Origin: Varroa destructor
Lineage: Eukaryota; Arthropoda; Arachnida; Mesostigmata; Varroidae
Direction of reading: 5' to 3'
Assembly (NCBI RefSeq): GCF_002443255.2
Contig: NW_019211454.1
Location: forward strand, 35,949,187 to 36,013,186
DNA: 64,000 bases
The position numbers were made by a program, and so were the translations under genes. The notes beneath the pieces are model-generated. The model did not search any database, was not told the origin of the DNA, and saw only the letters and a program-made list of their open reading frames with translations. Positions 1-42,900 of the stretch are shown here, piece by piece (within the stretch, counting starts at the first letter, position 1; every line of letters begins with the position of its first letter).

Positions 1-3000
1 AGTTATAAAGAACGGTAAGCAAGGATTAATTCTATTTATTCTATATATTCTAATTATTCATACAAACCAATGGATATATTATTCGAATATATTTGCCTGT
101 AAAACACGTTTACGAGCTTTTGTATATTTATCAAAATTGATTTTACACCAATGGGATCTCGTTTAGAGTAGATGTCACATAGCTGATAGTGTATGTACGT
201 GTACGATTCAGCGTACAGCGATGGTACGAACCTGTTCGTGCAATACCGTACCATATACACGTATCCCTGGAGCCTGCTTTGATAAGATTTCGTTAAAGAA
301 ATTTTCGAGCGATTATATTACGACACCGATGACATCTACAATATTGGCTTTTTTCCTGCACTGAATTTCGCACTTCTTTGAGTTATATAAATCACAAGCA
401 CACATAGCCCTCTGGCTACTATTGATAGCATAGATACAAGCGCTCTTTGAATCCTACCCAAAGCCGAATGCTGGAAAACACGCGTAGCCACATATTCTGT
501 CTATCATCAGGGATACAGCAGAACAGACTAGAAGCACTTTGGCACTCCCTTCCTGCCCCCACTATGAACTCATACAGGAATGCCATAAAGACCTCAGCAC
601 GCCACCAGCTTCGTCGTCGTAACACCCCGTAAGCGTTTGTTCCCAACGGCGTATCAGATCTCTACTTGCGATAATGTTAGTACTATTACCTGCTTTTTAT
701 ACGAGCTTGAAGCAATATAAAACCTTCACCTGTGGTCTGTTCGAAATAAAAAGGCCGGGAAACTAGAAAAAGACGTACACAGGGCCGATTTGGCGATTGC
801 AAGTTGCTGACATAACACGCGACCAGCTCTAGGCATGTTCCATAGTTATTCATACATAGGGGCATAGTAAGTCTTCATCGTTGCCAGCACGTGGATCACT
901 AATGCTTTTACCCACAGCCACAGTGTATACAGGTAAAGGCGCGTGTGCAGCGCTGAATGAGCACCATTTGGCTGTGATTTGCAGTGGCAGCATCGGCTAG
1001 CACCTACACGGATACCCAGCCAGTGCTAACATCACTCTGTTCTAGTTGAAGTGGCGTGAGAGTCTCGATGCGTTTCCCCCCTGAGCCCACTTTCTATCTC
1101 GCGCTCACCCCCGGTTTCTCCTGGCTTGTAGCACGTAGCACGTTCACCTCAGCCCAATGGGGGACGACCGAGTCATCCTCTTCGTCGTCATCGGGATTGC
1201 GAAAGAATTGCCCCAGTTAGAGGAGAGGAAAGAATAAAGACCAAACGATTGAAAGAAGTGGCAGTAATGCTCTAGGAATGTGGGATCGTTGTGAGGTGAG
1301 GTTGGGGCTCTTCCGCACTGCAAAACGCTACCCCACAGTGGCGAGTTGCTTCTGAATGCTTACCCACGTCTGGCCGAGGCGGCGGCGGCTGTAGCTGTAC
1401 CTAATTCAGCTTTATTAGCTCTATCTTTGTAACCACCAATTCGGCTTACCATTTGGTCTTCTTGCAAGGAAGAATCTACTAGAATTTTGTAGGTAAGTAA
1501 CAGAAGTTGGCAATTGGCTGACGCCCGGCCGGTGGAAGCATCACCTTGTGTGGTACACCTATCTGCCTTCATTGCGCTGATAGCCTGGGCAGAAGAAGAT
1601 CGGCGCGAGTAGTCGTTAGGGCTGATACGAGGAGATACCGTCGTCTTCGCCTTACCAAGAAATGGGTAAGGCCAGGCTATTTTTGGGCTTTACGTCCATA
1701 GTAAATATGTTAGCAGGTAGTCATGTAAACAGGATTTTCATGTAAACTAAACTTGGTAAAGATATAGCTGATCGCATATGTGGATTATGCACTTAATCTT
1801 TGTACGACATTTTCCCTGACATTTGCATTTGTTCGCTGTCAGCCTAGTTCTAGTTTTATATTCGATCTAGAAAGCTCCTTTAAATAGTGAATGTCTTTTC
1901 AAGATATCTTTTGGGTCGCTTTATATCCAGATCGCTAAGCGCTAGAATAATTGTTGAAAGAAGACAAGTCAATCAAGGGATTTAAGTACGTGCAGATCCT
2001 GATATTTAGTAGCTTTTCTAACATAAGGCTTTTAGTAAATCAACTGTTGTTATTAATCTGTTATTTGACTACGATTTATTTATAGTGAAGTCTCATCAGG
2101 TGTGTCATAGAAGTGTCATACAGGTGATTTTTATGTCCATGTATGTTTTTGTTCATATTTCTTTTACTATTAAAGTTTTATTTTAATTTATATAGTTTTA
2201 TGCAAAATAAAATAATACCTTAGAGTCGTTTAAACACCAAAGGCCTATACGATCTTGCTGTCGCTCCCTTTTTCAGGTCGTGCCTAATCATTAATATTAG
2301 ACGTAACTTACTTGTGATTCAAAACATTAACTAATTATTTTGTTCTGTAGATACAGGTCGACGTACCGATTACTCTCGAAAATAGAGCTTCAGAGACCGT
2401 ATATAATAACTTGAGAGTTTCTCTACTATTATCCGCTATTGACAAGTCGGCCTTTGGTTTTCCGTTAGCATCTACGTGCAATTGGTAGACGAAAAAACAC
2501 CATATTTGGCGTATGGATAGATAATTATTATCATTATGCTATGATTATATATTTAGCTTAGTGTTATTCTCAGTATACAATATAATTGCCGCCAGCACCG
2601 TTCACTCAGGTTGTGCTGAATTTGCCGAAATTAAAAGGAGGGTGTGAACAGAAGCAATGAAATACATGCAATAGGCGGACATTTCTTTTGACTCTTTGGA
2701 CCAGGTTACAGCGAACAGACGACACGCAAACGATAAGCGTTAGAGCAGCGTGTGTTAAACAGTGACAAGGTGTTTTGAACGCTCTATCGACGCTACAAGA
2801 CGAAGGCCAGTAATAAGGCCTTAGAACAAGGGTAGCTCACTAACTGACTACACAAGATTGATCACCTTGCTGACCAACTTGTTCGCCTGAATAGACCTTC
2901 TTTTACTCAAGTAATCGTCACTTATATATACCTATAACCAGAAGCGTATGAATTTTCGCACATTCTAAATCTAGGGATATAGATAAGCTAACAGAAGAAG

Positions 3001-6000
3001 TATATTGAAGCAAAAAGCACGAATCGAAATCAATCGGTGGTATTGTTATTACTACACAAACTATTATTAAAACTCACTATAACAGGGTTGGTTCTTACAC
3101 GTATGAAAGTGTTACCTTCCAGACGCTCACACCCATACTGCCTTAAAAAGTTCGAACGAATACGCGGGTAGCAATCAGCTTATAAAACTATCTAACTATA
3201 TAAGAAACTACGTAAGAGATAAAATGAATTATAACAGATAGACGATGCTATGGTCGCTGAGATATAATATGTATCTCAAGACATGGCTCCACATAGTTTA
3301 AGCTATGAAATATTATAAAATTCGCACATTAAAAAGTGTGCCCATATGTAGCCATCTAATAATACGAAAATGTTCACCAAGATACTACAAGTTGTCTTTC
3401 TCTAAGGAAACGCTTTTAGATACCCCATCTCAGGTACTCATACTTGGCTTTTAACTATACCAAACATACATACCTTTACGTTAATAATATACAGTGTCGT
3501 GTATTGGAAGTTGTCTGTCATTTTTTCTAAAACCTGTTTGTGATAGTCGGAAACCTGAGGACACCCGAAAATAGCGGTTTCGTCGGAACATAACTAAGCT
3601 CTAAGGTGTCTTTTCCTTGATTTTGAATTTCGTTGATTTGCTTATGTGCACCATTTAATATATTTCATGTTTACTTTTTTTGCCATTAGATTTTTTATCA
3701 GACATAAACATCTTATACTGTAATATACACCTCCATGCGCTCCCGGGAGTTGTTCCGTCGTTTTCGATCCTCTCAAAATAAAGATGATTCGTACATTCAG
3801 ATGCCATCTAATCGCTAAATGGTGATCCTGCCAGCCTTAATGAAGATGACGACGATCGTCAACAAAACCTGAGACTTTGAAATCTCTGACAAAAATATTT
3901 ACGTATAAAAGTGGACTTATTGGACATGCACTATGTGCATATCACCAGTAAGTTCCAACTCACGAAACGCATTGAGTAACACGTGTACGAAGATGAGCGT
4001 AGAGGAAATGCGCAAAGATCGTAGGCATAAGAAAAAATAGAATCATTAGCTTTTTTCTTTGCACCCTGTACTGTTTTCTTTCCTTGCTCCCTTTCTCATC
4101 GAGCCTTCAAAACGTTTTTCTGTGCGTTTCCATAAAACACCACTGACGGCGTCATCCGAAGAAAGATAAAGAAAAACCATACCTAACGGTTAACGCAACC
4201 TACGGTTGGGCAGAAAAGGAGGCCGTTGCGCAGTACGTGTCTGTAGCCATATGTAGTCAAGCATAAAAAGGAAACATTCGTTGGTTGGAAAGGTTAGTTG
4301 CAAACTGCTATTGTTCATTGAGCACAAAGTTTCCCGTACTGCTGCCATTTCTAGCTGAGCAATAATAAGAAAAAACGCTACAGGAAGAGGAAAGAACGAA
4401 ACAAGGCTCCAGCAAAAGGAGGGATAGCTATACCTGCTTGCCACGCAGGCAAAGCGCCGGTCCTCTTGATAAATTGAGCTCTTGAAACTCTCTTTGCCTT
4501 ACAATGAGGACACCCAGCGGATGAAGGCTTCTTCGACCTACCGCCTGGCTGAACGAGTTGCAGCTGCTTTTCGCTGCCCCTTCTTTCGCTGCTGCTAGTG
4601 CCGCCGCCGGCACTACCATAACCACCGCGAAGGAGATGAAGAAGTCGCCTAGTCGAGTGCCGCCAGTCGTATCGTCCTAAGGTCGGTTCCCTTCGTTTTT
4701 ATCACTCTGCTATGAGTTTGCCTTCATTTCTCTATCCTTTTCCCTCAGTCGCTCTCTCGCTACATCTTCTCACTCTATCTTGCACATTGGCTTGGCAGAC
4801 TGACGGCTCTGAGTTGCCAGGTTAAGCCAATGCTGACTGCGTTGTCTGGCCGGGCAAGCGGCAACCGCAAGCGGGACGACGATGGCTTCAGAGTAAGTGA
4901 CTGATGTGGATGTATCCCCTTTTACTTGTCTCGTCTCGGTGTGCATGTGTGCAGATATAGGTAGCTGTGCGGCTGGCTAACTGGCGTATCGAGCGCGAGC
5001 TGCCGTTGTGAGCTGGCATTATAGAGACGGATCCGTGTATGTACGGGTTTTCCTAGTTTGCGTGCCGGCTAACACGGGAAGGGCGGATAAGGTCGCGCTC
5101 GTTGTCCTGATCGACAAAGGACGACGCTGGAACTCGTAACACAAAAGGGACAACGCGCTTGTGCACGTCGGCTGTGCTCCTATGGGGCCGATTTTAAAGC
5201 TTTGCTATGTATATCGTGGTATGGAATAACACCACAATGGAAAAACCGCATGACACGCTCGTATGCAAACTCGATTAGGAGCAGGGGACGAGGACCGCAT
5301 TAAACAACAGCTAAATTAACTAAATCGACCTGTCAATGATATGATTATTCCTCACGTTTGCAATAGTATATGTAGAAAAACATTGTGCAAGAATCGTTTT
5401 TGCTTGAACCTATCAATCAGGTGGCTAGCGACCGAAAATTGTTGCAAGGAAAACTTCTGTCCGAGCAAATTCACGGTACATCACTCCTTCAGTGACACTG
5501 ATACATAGGTAGTACAGTGGCTGAATTCTTATAGGAAGTATGGAGGTTGCTTTGGTCGTATCGGTTATTTGGCGGAGGCAGAACTCGGCGGTCACAAAAG
5601 GCAACCATTAGGCCAAATAGGGCTGCTTCCTCCCCTAGAGACAAGACAAACTAGCTGGGTGGATGGCTGATGTCTCCGTCGGCGATACATTATTCACGAC
5701 TTTTTTCCTACTCTTTCTACCGCATTTACCGCCCCACCCTGCAGGCAACTCGGCATGCAGCCTCGCGCAGCAAACATACCATCGCCACATCATCTCAATA
5801 GAGCGCTTTAGTACGAGCTTGCAAATGCAACCCTTTCTTTTCACTGGTTATTTCCATATTGGGCCATTAGAGCCAGAATTCGTTCGAATGCTTAAAAAGA
5901 AGACCTACCTATATAACAGACAAATTATAAAAAGCCACAATTTCGATAACATACGATTCTATAAATTACAATTATTATTCTTATTTTTTATAGAGACTGA

Positions 6001-9000
6001 TGAACAATTTGTGTCTATATACGTTCATAAAGTTCATTGCACAACGCGAAAGAATAATATTATTCTCGTTCCTCTACCGTTTGGTTTACCCACTTACCAC
6101 TCGTTGCTTCGGACGCTATTAGCCTTTTAACTTCGGTGGTGATGCCCAGGATTCGGCGAAAGCGATCAGGGGGAATAGGGAATAAGTGCTCTTTGTTTAA
6201 TTGATGGTCAGTCGGCTTGAGCTGAAGATGAAGAAGAATTTTAATTCAAATCAAGTTATCCCTCTTGCGGTCTCATAGAGGACAGTTAATTCGGCTGCTC
6301 ATGAGGTCACACGAGTATTACTGAATGAACAAGTCTTCCCCTAGTCCGGGCACAACAATAGATTTTGTCCTTAAGCTGACCTGGATTACATAGTAGGGCC
6401 GACCTAACCAGACTACCGGCCTCTTTGTTGGTAGACTATACACAAGATCGTCTCATGATGGAACTAAAAGACCCCTTCATTTGGGACAGATTAACTGCTT
6501 AGGACAATAGGAATGAATGATACATATTTTGTACACTATGTATGTACTGATAATTACATAAAATGTTCCCAGGAACTTATTGCAATTAAAATTTAAAGAC
6601 CGTGTTTAATTATATCAAGCTCCTGGCTGTATTCTGGGTTCAATTTTTTCTTCTGAAGTTGAAGTTGGAAGCAGAAAAGATTGATGTTGTGTGGAAATGT
6701 TTAGATCAGTATCCTTCGTCTTTGACAGCAGACACATACCCAAGTTATTGCGCACACGCTTACCTTCGAGGTATTTATTAATCAAGCAAAAGCATTTGTA
6801 AAAACTAAAAAAATGTGAAAAAAGCAGATCAAACGTTGTAGTCGCGTATGGATGGATGCGGGGGCAATTACGAAGCATGTAAACACCAAATGATTTCACA
6901 ATATAGTGGGACGGGTCAAAGGTTTACAGAAGTTTACAAAAGTTTACAAAAGTTACAGAAGAGAAACTGTGCTTTGTTTAGGCACCTTTTTATATATCTT
7001 GTAACTTTAGCTTTTGCTGAGTTAGGTAATGCAATAGAGCTATTATCTTCAAAGACCTTGTCAAACAGATTTGGACGTAAACTCACAATTGATCACGCGA
7101 CGTAAGCAAGATACGTTTATCGAACTGTGAAAGTTATAAAACAATATCAAACATCTCTCAATATCATCTCCACGAAACCCCTTGGACGACCTAGGTTAAG
7201 TCTGCAACAGGCCTGAATCGGATCTCAATTTTCAGCATCGTATCACGATTGTCTAGAACATATTCTAGCTAATGCTCATGAAATATCTCAAAAGAAAACT
7301 TAACTGCTAGAAAATTCTAGCAGCTTTAGCCTACAATAACTTCGTTTATAGGCGGAAAATGGTCTTAAACAGTGCCAAAGGATTTATGAAAAAGGAAAAT
7401 GGTTGTCTCCTATAGATTCTGGCTTCGACAGGCAACAGATGGACGGGTTCTGTCGCCACTTTTGCCGTCCATAGATTCTATCAAATCATCGGCATACTTG
7501 TCAAACAAACATGAATAGTGTACTTTACCGAGGTTCTAACATAAATGAGATGCCGGGGCAATGTCTTCTAAATTAAATATCACTCAGCTAACACCATGTG
7601 CGATTTTTCGATTATTCTTTACATAAACATTCAACTCTATATCACAGAACATGTTATTCCAGTTTTTAACAATTTTAAAAGGCGGTAAGAGATGACAATC
7701 TTTGTGCAGAGCATAAGATAGATAGATGAGAAACAAATGCCTGCACTTCCTACTGCAGGATGTCTTCCTGAAGAAAAGAAAAAGATCAATCAAATCGCTG
7801 AGATTAATAGCCTTTGCATGACGGAATCTATGTTTTTGATATTAAATCGTTGTGATCGCGCTATATTATTACATATTCTATGTTGAGATAATTGAGATAG
7901 CTTTCGCTGTGTGTAGGTGGCCTAACTTCGGTGCAGGTTTATGAAAACCTATTATTTTCAATCCACTAATGTCTGTATAATCAAATCAGATAATGTGGCA
8001 TACGTTAGTTCTTATTGCAGCACACTCAGTATACTAAATAGCTTATTTTTGAAGATAACATCGTGCTGCCGAGTGAGGAACGTGTTTTTAACTTGGGCAG
8101 ATACAGTCTCAATCAGCGTCTGTGTCTAATTTAGGCCTTAATTCATGGTGATTTAATAGACGACAAAACAATTTCTCCAACTTACCAACACTTTATCATA
8201 GAGATCATTGTTTTGCCTTTCAGTCCCTTCTAGACAAGTGCAGGTCTTCGTTTATCAGCATATCTAGCCATGTTTGAAAAATCACAGTAGGGCATTTTCA
8301 CTTAAACTACAGAGTTCATACATATTGCAATAGAACGTTGCACATTTGTTCTATTCTCTCAAGTTTTTTGCTATAACGTGCATTCATTGCTGGCCTGTCG
8401 TATCAGGCTTCACAAAAACTGCTCGTTCATTTTTCTTTGCCTCCGTTTACGGACTCAACAAAACTTCATGGAGTGGAAGTTGCTTGGAAGTAACACGAAA
8501 TACAAATTGGCCAACGGTCCGATCCTTCCTAACATCACCATTACCATCACGATTCCTGCCACCCCTACTGAATTTCTTTCATACTGTTGAATGAAACGAG
8601 GACAGCAAAACTTCCATGGGATAAAAGGGCCGATGCTTGTCGCAGGTACTCAAAGTAGCATCAAAATGGTGCCATTGCGAGGTACCAACGCGGTGAAGGA
8701 CAGTACAGGTTGGAAGGAGCCGATATGGCCAGAACTCTTAGACAGGTATATACTAGCTAAATATCCGTCGCCACCGGCAATGCTGAGAGGCTAGGAGGCC
8801 CTTTTTCTCAAAACGGGTCCGACCGAGTCGTGGGGTAAAGCGAACGTACGGCTAAGCCCTCTAAGTCCCCTATAAAAGCCGTGATAAAAGCCGAACACGA
8901 GCCACAAAATGCGACCTGAACATCTAAACGCGAGAGAAGCCGACGGCCAGAGAAACAGACGAAGGAGTGAGTCGACGGTAAAGAGAGATAAATTTGGAGG

Positions 9001-10738
9001 ACGAGAGCAGAGATGGCGGGATGGAACGTCCCTAAGACGAGAGGGATCCCTGGCTGGGATCCCTTTTGTGTGTCGGGGGTAGTTCGTTGCTGGAAGCACG
9101 GCTGAACTGAGCTCGCTGCTCCCGCCGTCGGAGTACGGGGGCACCGACAACGCTAGAGAGACGTAAGTCGACAGACAAGCGCTAGTCACCACGGTTCAAC
9201 AAAACTACCTACCTTCAAGCCAACAGACTACAGCGCAATAGCAGCAAGCAGTAGAGGCCTCTACCTCAATGGGCAGCAGTAACAGCAGCAACTAGGAGCC
9301 CTCCACAACATAACAGCAGTGGCACAAAGGAGAAAATCCTCTTTGAAAATCCTCTCTAACCCACCTTTACCCCCCTCACACGAGTACAGTTCCCGTCAGC
9401 GGTACATGAATGCGTCCTCTATCGCTTCTTTCTCTGAGCCACCGGCCGCATTTCGGTGTGTCCGACGGACCGAGTGGCCGCCAGTCGCTGACAGAGGCAG
9501 GGGCTCTGCGAGTATGTGTGTATGCCTTTCTGGGTGTAGACTACATTGGTGCTACAGGACCAGGGAACAGCAGGCATGACAGTCGTAGCAGGAGCCTCAG
9601 TAGGGAACAGAACGAACACATAATTAATAACATGGCGGGAGGCGCGCATTGGCTTGCGGTCCGCTCTTCGCCCCCAACGTCTGTCCTCTCCACCGCAGGC
9701 TCCGCCTTCCGCTCGCAATCCCCTGTGCCATACTGCCACAGCTCCGCCGAACCCCGGCTAGAGTAGATCGAGAGCGCCTGGAGTAAGGCCGCCGCGCTGA
9801 AGCAAATCGTCCAGTGGGAGAGAGCACACTTCGAAGGCAGATAGAAACAAACGAAGAAGAACAACAGGCAGGAAAAAGAGCTCGCGGCTAAGTTCCATAG
9901 AACGACGGTGCGTCATAGCGAAAAGGCCTTTGAATTATGGAAAAGTCGTCCCAATAATGTCAAATGTGTCTGACATTCTGCATATTCGATCCAATGGCCG
10001 TATGCACGAGCGAGCATCATTCAGCGAAACAATTTACATGAGAGTTTTTAGGAAAGCACAGATTGCCGGTTGACGCTATATACCTAGTGACAAGAAGGAA
10101 ACAGGCGCAAACCATCTTTGACCAGGACGATACAGTATACATCGAGCGTAACGCACGTATTGCACAAACATACACCGTGTGTGTGTTGCACGTACTACAA
10201 GCTTAAGGGTCACTGTGCATTTGTTTTTCTCTGAGATCAGTAATAAATAGGCCATGCAACAGTCTCGGTAACAATTACTGCCTTAATTTCAAATTTCTGT
10301 TAAGCATGATAGCCTGGTTCGACGCTGTGAAGGACTAGCATAGAGACATCAGTCTTACTTTCCTCAGCTTTGAACAGACGATACAGTGGCTATAATCTAC
10401 GCAAAGCAACGGCCGAATTGTTGCGTCGTATGTGTTGGCTTGTTGACCGTTGGCTGGGTTGTACCGAAAGCGCACTTTGTTGCGGGGTGCACTATTGGGT
10501 ACCTCTTTGTTTGTGTCGGTGTGACAGTGGGTTGCTGTGGTGCAGTGAGTGGTGGTGTGGTGAGCGTTTGGCGTGATCGTGTGGCGTGGAGCCGCCCGGA
10601 GTAACTGTGGGTTCCCTCGGAGCGCTGGGCGCGGGCGTCGGTGGTGGGTGGGCGCTGCTGCCCGCTGCGGTGGACCCCCCAGGGCCCGGTGGCCACCTGG
10701 CCCTTTCCGGCCCTCCATCGGGCCTCGCTTCCAGCGAT
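1..10738. other. Gene-poor region upstream of Lim3
   Basis: No reading frame here resembles a known protein. The longest frame (155 codons, 5663-6130, plus strand) is rich in Phe, Leu and His without domain-like structure, and a frame of that length is expected by chance in a window this size. GC-rich islets lie near 1.3-1.6, 4.4-5.1 and 8.8-9.9 kb. The last two may include promoter or 5' non-coding exons for the gene starting at 10739. A donor-like GTAAGT sits at about 9160. Confidence 0.5.
7304..7323. repeat. Perfect 9-bp inverted repeat with a 2-nt centre
   Basis: CTGCTAGAA (7304-7312) and TTCTAGCAG (7315-7323) are exact reverse complements around AA. It is a near-perfect palindrome in otherwise featureless AT-rich DNA. 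Confidence 0.7.
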
Positions 10739-38807
<28,069 letters not shown>

Positions 38808-38848
38808 ACGAGGAAATATCCCTGCTCATCCCCAATATGTACAGGGCA

Positions 38849-38853
<5 letters not shown>

Positions 38854-38898
<45 letters not shown>

Positions 38899-39041
38899 TC
38901 TCTCAGCACCAATTACGCCACAACAGGGATCGATTACACCTGTTCATTATGGAACAATAGCTTTGTCTGGAATATGGAATCGTATAGGCTTTACTTCGCG
39001 TTTAAATGGATAGAAAGGCCTGCTGGCGGGGGGGGGGGGGG
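38854..39041 (+). repeat. (CT)n tract and G14 run in the Lim3 3' UTR
   Basis: A (CT)n tract of about 50 nt (38854-38904) is followed at 39028-39041 by 14 consecutive G. Both lie between the Lim3 stop and the first AATAAA, so they are probably transcribed in the 3' UTR. Such tracts are length-variable, and assembly length may be unreliable here. Confidence 0.85.
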
Positions 39042-39052
39042 ATTGAATAGCA

Positions 39053-39058
39053 AATAAA
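39053..39058 (+). promoter_or_regulatory. Candidate Lim3 poly(A) signal
   Basis: This is the first AATAAA hexamer downstream of the Lim3 stop, giving a 3' UTR of roughly 270 nt. LIM-homeobox genes often have longer 3' UTRs, so a more distal site is possible. Confidence 0.5.
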
Positions 39059-39854
39059 CGAGTTGATCCACGTTAAGCCGAAATATGCAAGAGGACAAGC
39101 AATGATATCTTGAGACAAAACACGCCTGAAACCAGTGAGCCTTTACCTATATAGATTTCGAAGGTGTCAGACTAAATCGATTGGAAATAATAAAAAAATG
39201 ATCTCTTTAATTCGTATTGAGCTTGAGTGGGAGTAGAGATGCGACACTGGATAAGTTCCTAACAATCACGCTAGAAATAGGTCAAATAGAGCGAGTATCC
39301 AATCTTCCAGCCGGCAATCTCTATTTCAAGGCGCGTCTTTTATACAACGCGTAACTGTGCAATGGATCCCAGCAATGTGAAACTCCAAAATGTCCAACAT
39401 GAGAAGAGAGTGTGATTAGGTGACGACGCGAAACGAATTCGAGCCTGGGGATATTTGGAAAGTAACACCAAGGCAATAATAGGCTATGGTCCTGTTCCGA
39501 ATTGTCTAGCAGCTTATGTTACAAAAGGAAGCCTCTAAACCGAGGCATGTTCCCAGGAAATGAACATGCTTTTCCTGCCCATAGCCGATGCGTTATGCGG
39601 TAGCTCTATATGAGTGAGGTGTTGTTTAGGAAGATTAAAAACGGCAAATACGTTCCATGCATGCTTCCGATATTTGGGCGAAATACGAATGAACCATGTG
39701 AGAAACAAAGCAAATCCATCATGAAGAAGCGGCAAAATGTGTGCATACCCACCATATCGCAGCAGTTCAATGTAACTCCGGCCTTCCGTCTAACTTAGTA
39801 GAGAGATCGTTATGATAAAAAGCATCTAGTCACCAAAGCCACCTGTTGTATATA

Positions 39855-39930
39855 AATATTACTATTATTATAAATAATAATAATAATAATAATAAAATAA
39901 ATAATAATTATAACACTAATAATAATAATT
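39855..39930 (+). repeat. (AAT)n-rich microsatellite
   Basis: An imperfect AAT/ATT trinucleotide tract of roughly 75 bp downstream of Lim3. Confidence 0.9.
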
Positions 39931-42900
39931 GTGTGAATAGTAGGGTGCGCTGTCCGGACTAATAATCTAATCCGAGTCGCCATAGCTCAATGATTGTCTT
40001 ACTCAGTTTTTTCGTAATAAACCATTGACAAAAAAAGTGACGAGTGCTGATTGAAGACTTGATCTGCTTTACTTTAGTTAACCTTGCTGTTTTCACACCT
40101 GAAAGAGACTATTTTTTCCATATGTGCACATGTTGCTAAATGTTGATAATAAAGTGCAATCAGTGCAGGCCTTTGATAGGCGCACAGTTGTCCTTACATA
40201 CTGTGTCGATTTGCCTCAACTCTGAGCAGAATTGTAGATGCGTCCTTTTGTTCGAAGCTTTCCACGGACAGCGCGGTGGCGCCAAGAGAAATCGATAAGT
40301 CGACTTACTCTCGTATTGTACACACAGAAATAAGAAAGATCAATTGAAATATAGACGAAAGCATGTGAAAATGCTCGAAGGCAAAGAAGAAAAACAGCGT
40401 AGACACGCATTAGAGAATATTGGGACCGTAAAATGCCTAATTACTGCGGCAGAGTTTAATAAATATCGTCGTTTCGAAAGAAATCCTACTTTGTTATTAT
40501 CATTATCCAACTGGACGCCGGATAAGGAGTTCGTCTTTGTTACCGTTGAAAAAACTAATACGGAATTGCTAATTGCTGGGGGAACGTTATTACCGCTAGT
40601 ATTATTTCGATTTTTATTGGGCATTTTGAATTATTCAGACTTAAATTAGTAAAATCCGCTTTAAGGGCTGAAATTGTTCTCTGTCTCAGCACTCAAACGA
40701 AGAGGACGATCGTCCAATTATTTCACACAATTGCATACTAGCTATAGTGAACGAAGGATTCTAAACTTTTTTTCCACCTTACGCAGAAGTAGACACTTCC
40801 CTGAACTCATTGATAGGTTTGTGAGCCTTACTTTTGATGGGGCCATGGGCTGATTAACGTTAGCACAATACTTGCACATATATCAACGGATGATAATTAA
40901 GAAATAATTAGAAGTTATAACACTGTGATATTTACTAGTAGCACAATTGTCAAATGATGCACGCGATAAAATGATAATGGACTCGACAGGGCTCAGTGTT
41001 TCCGAACCGCAATCAAAAGGACCTCTTACGTTGTGATCACTGCCTACCTAACACATATCTAACCTTCGTCCAGTAACAATATCAAACTTTAATTCTTAAA
41101 ATATCAACCAAAATATATTCAGTAGGCGCGATTTACGAATCATCCCGACATGCTTGTTGTGTCAATGTTCTTACGGCAAGTGATATTTCTCCATTTAACT
41201 AGTGTGCTTGCAAGGTGTACCTGAGTGTGCATATGTTGTCCGTGTGCTTTCCCTATAGTGTAATATGGCCGCTGTTACATAATCACGCTTGTAATGATAC
41301 ATACTAAAAATAATAGACGCCAGCTATTCCTCAATAGAATTATGATTGAATCGAGTTCTGCTGCTTTCGCTCATGTCGATAGTCGTTACGTTTCGACACA
41401 CCCAGAAGAAATAAGAAGCCGTTGGCATTACCAGAATCTTATAGACAGTGGCCATCCAACTGAGCGTCCCTTGCTTCTAAACTAACACAGTAAATCAGCG
41501 GAAGTGGCAGAAACAGAAGTAACCCATCTGAAGTCCAGCGCGAATTATCAATTACGCTGTCAATGTTTCACATTGCCAAAGCGTCCGATGTAAGCAGCGA
41601 TCACAGTAACGAAGTTTGTCGGTTATTCTGCCCTTCTTTTGCGCCCGATTCGGATGTACGCGACGTTGCCCAGTGCCTGCAAAAACTAGTTGTGGGCCGT
41701 ACAACACGTCATTCAACGTTCTTGATGCCTTGAGCGGACACCGCCACGGTTTACGACGGTCTGTACTGTTTAAAAACACGCCCACTAAAATCGAGGATAC
41801 GATCTGTGAAGTGTAGAAGGAGAATCGAACGAGAGAAAGGATGAATGAATGCCCAACGGAAAGTAGGTTGTCTAGGAAACGCAATGGGAAATACACGGAG
41901 CGACAAAGGACAAAAATATTATAGAGTCTACAATATTAACGGTAGCAGCGATGCGCAGCGAATAAATAATCACATAAATTCATACAACGAAACGCTTCCT
42001 CTCAATTACTATTTTTTCTTAAACCCCACTTCTGGGTTTTTCCCTTTTCTTTGTTGTTTTTCATTTGCGTTTGGTTCCGTCCCGCTCCGTTATATCGAGT
42101 GCCGTTATCGTTCGTTTAATTTAAGATTCTTGAGAATAATGCGTTGCAACAACATAATGTAACGAGCTATAAAAGTTTGCGACATATCTACAAAATCGCC
42201 GTCAACGAAAGAGGTAGATACGTTTGAAGGTCTTGATAATACTAAGGATACAAAAGTCCATCATTGAGATGGGACATCTGTAATGCTCGTCGAATAAGAT
42301 TTTTTTTTATTCTACCCCTAAAGACATTTCACAAAGTCATTGAGCATGCAACCAACTAAAACAATTGGCTAAAGCAACTCAAAGATATTATGCCGGTTCT
42401 ATGAATCAGAACAAGTATAATCTGAGCTTTTCTCGGAAGTTTTTCTGTATACTTGATAGTGACAGGAGCACTCTACTCCCGAGTCTGCCTTGACAATTAA
42501 TCCTCAAACCTTTCAATACGCAATAGTCTCAGCATAGCGCCACCTCATCTGTATTATCAATTCGATAATGAGGCTAAGATCCTTTCAATGCGATAATCAA
42601 GGGCACCCTACTCGAATACGCTAAGACCTTTAATATAGTTCACTTCTTCAGTAACGTTGTGTTCTGACTATACGATTTATTTATATCTACGTGGGATAAT
42701 ATAGGGAGTTTACCTATAAAGCATCCGACCCCTTTTACAAAGCAATTCCTTTTAATTCGATAATTTTCAACTTGCTGTACATGTTACAAGCGCACACAGG
42801 GATGGAGAACAATATTTCTTTGGGGTACCGCTATTAGATATCGTAAATGACAATGACCGACGGCAACGCAGGGCATGATTGCGGCTCCCACCAACTTTGC

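Noticed and set aside
1109..1215. Minus-strand acidic stretch (DDDEEDDSVVPHWAEV) before a GTGAGC donor
   Set aside because: No acceptable acceptor and no partner exon; the acidic run comes from a GTC-rich simple tract.
5663..6130. 155-codon plus-strand frame
   Set aside because: Expected by chance at this length in 64 kb; no domain, no splice context, Phe/Leu-rich composition.
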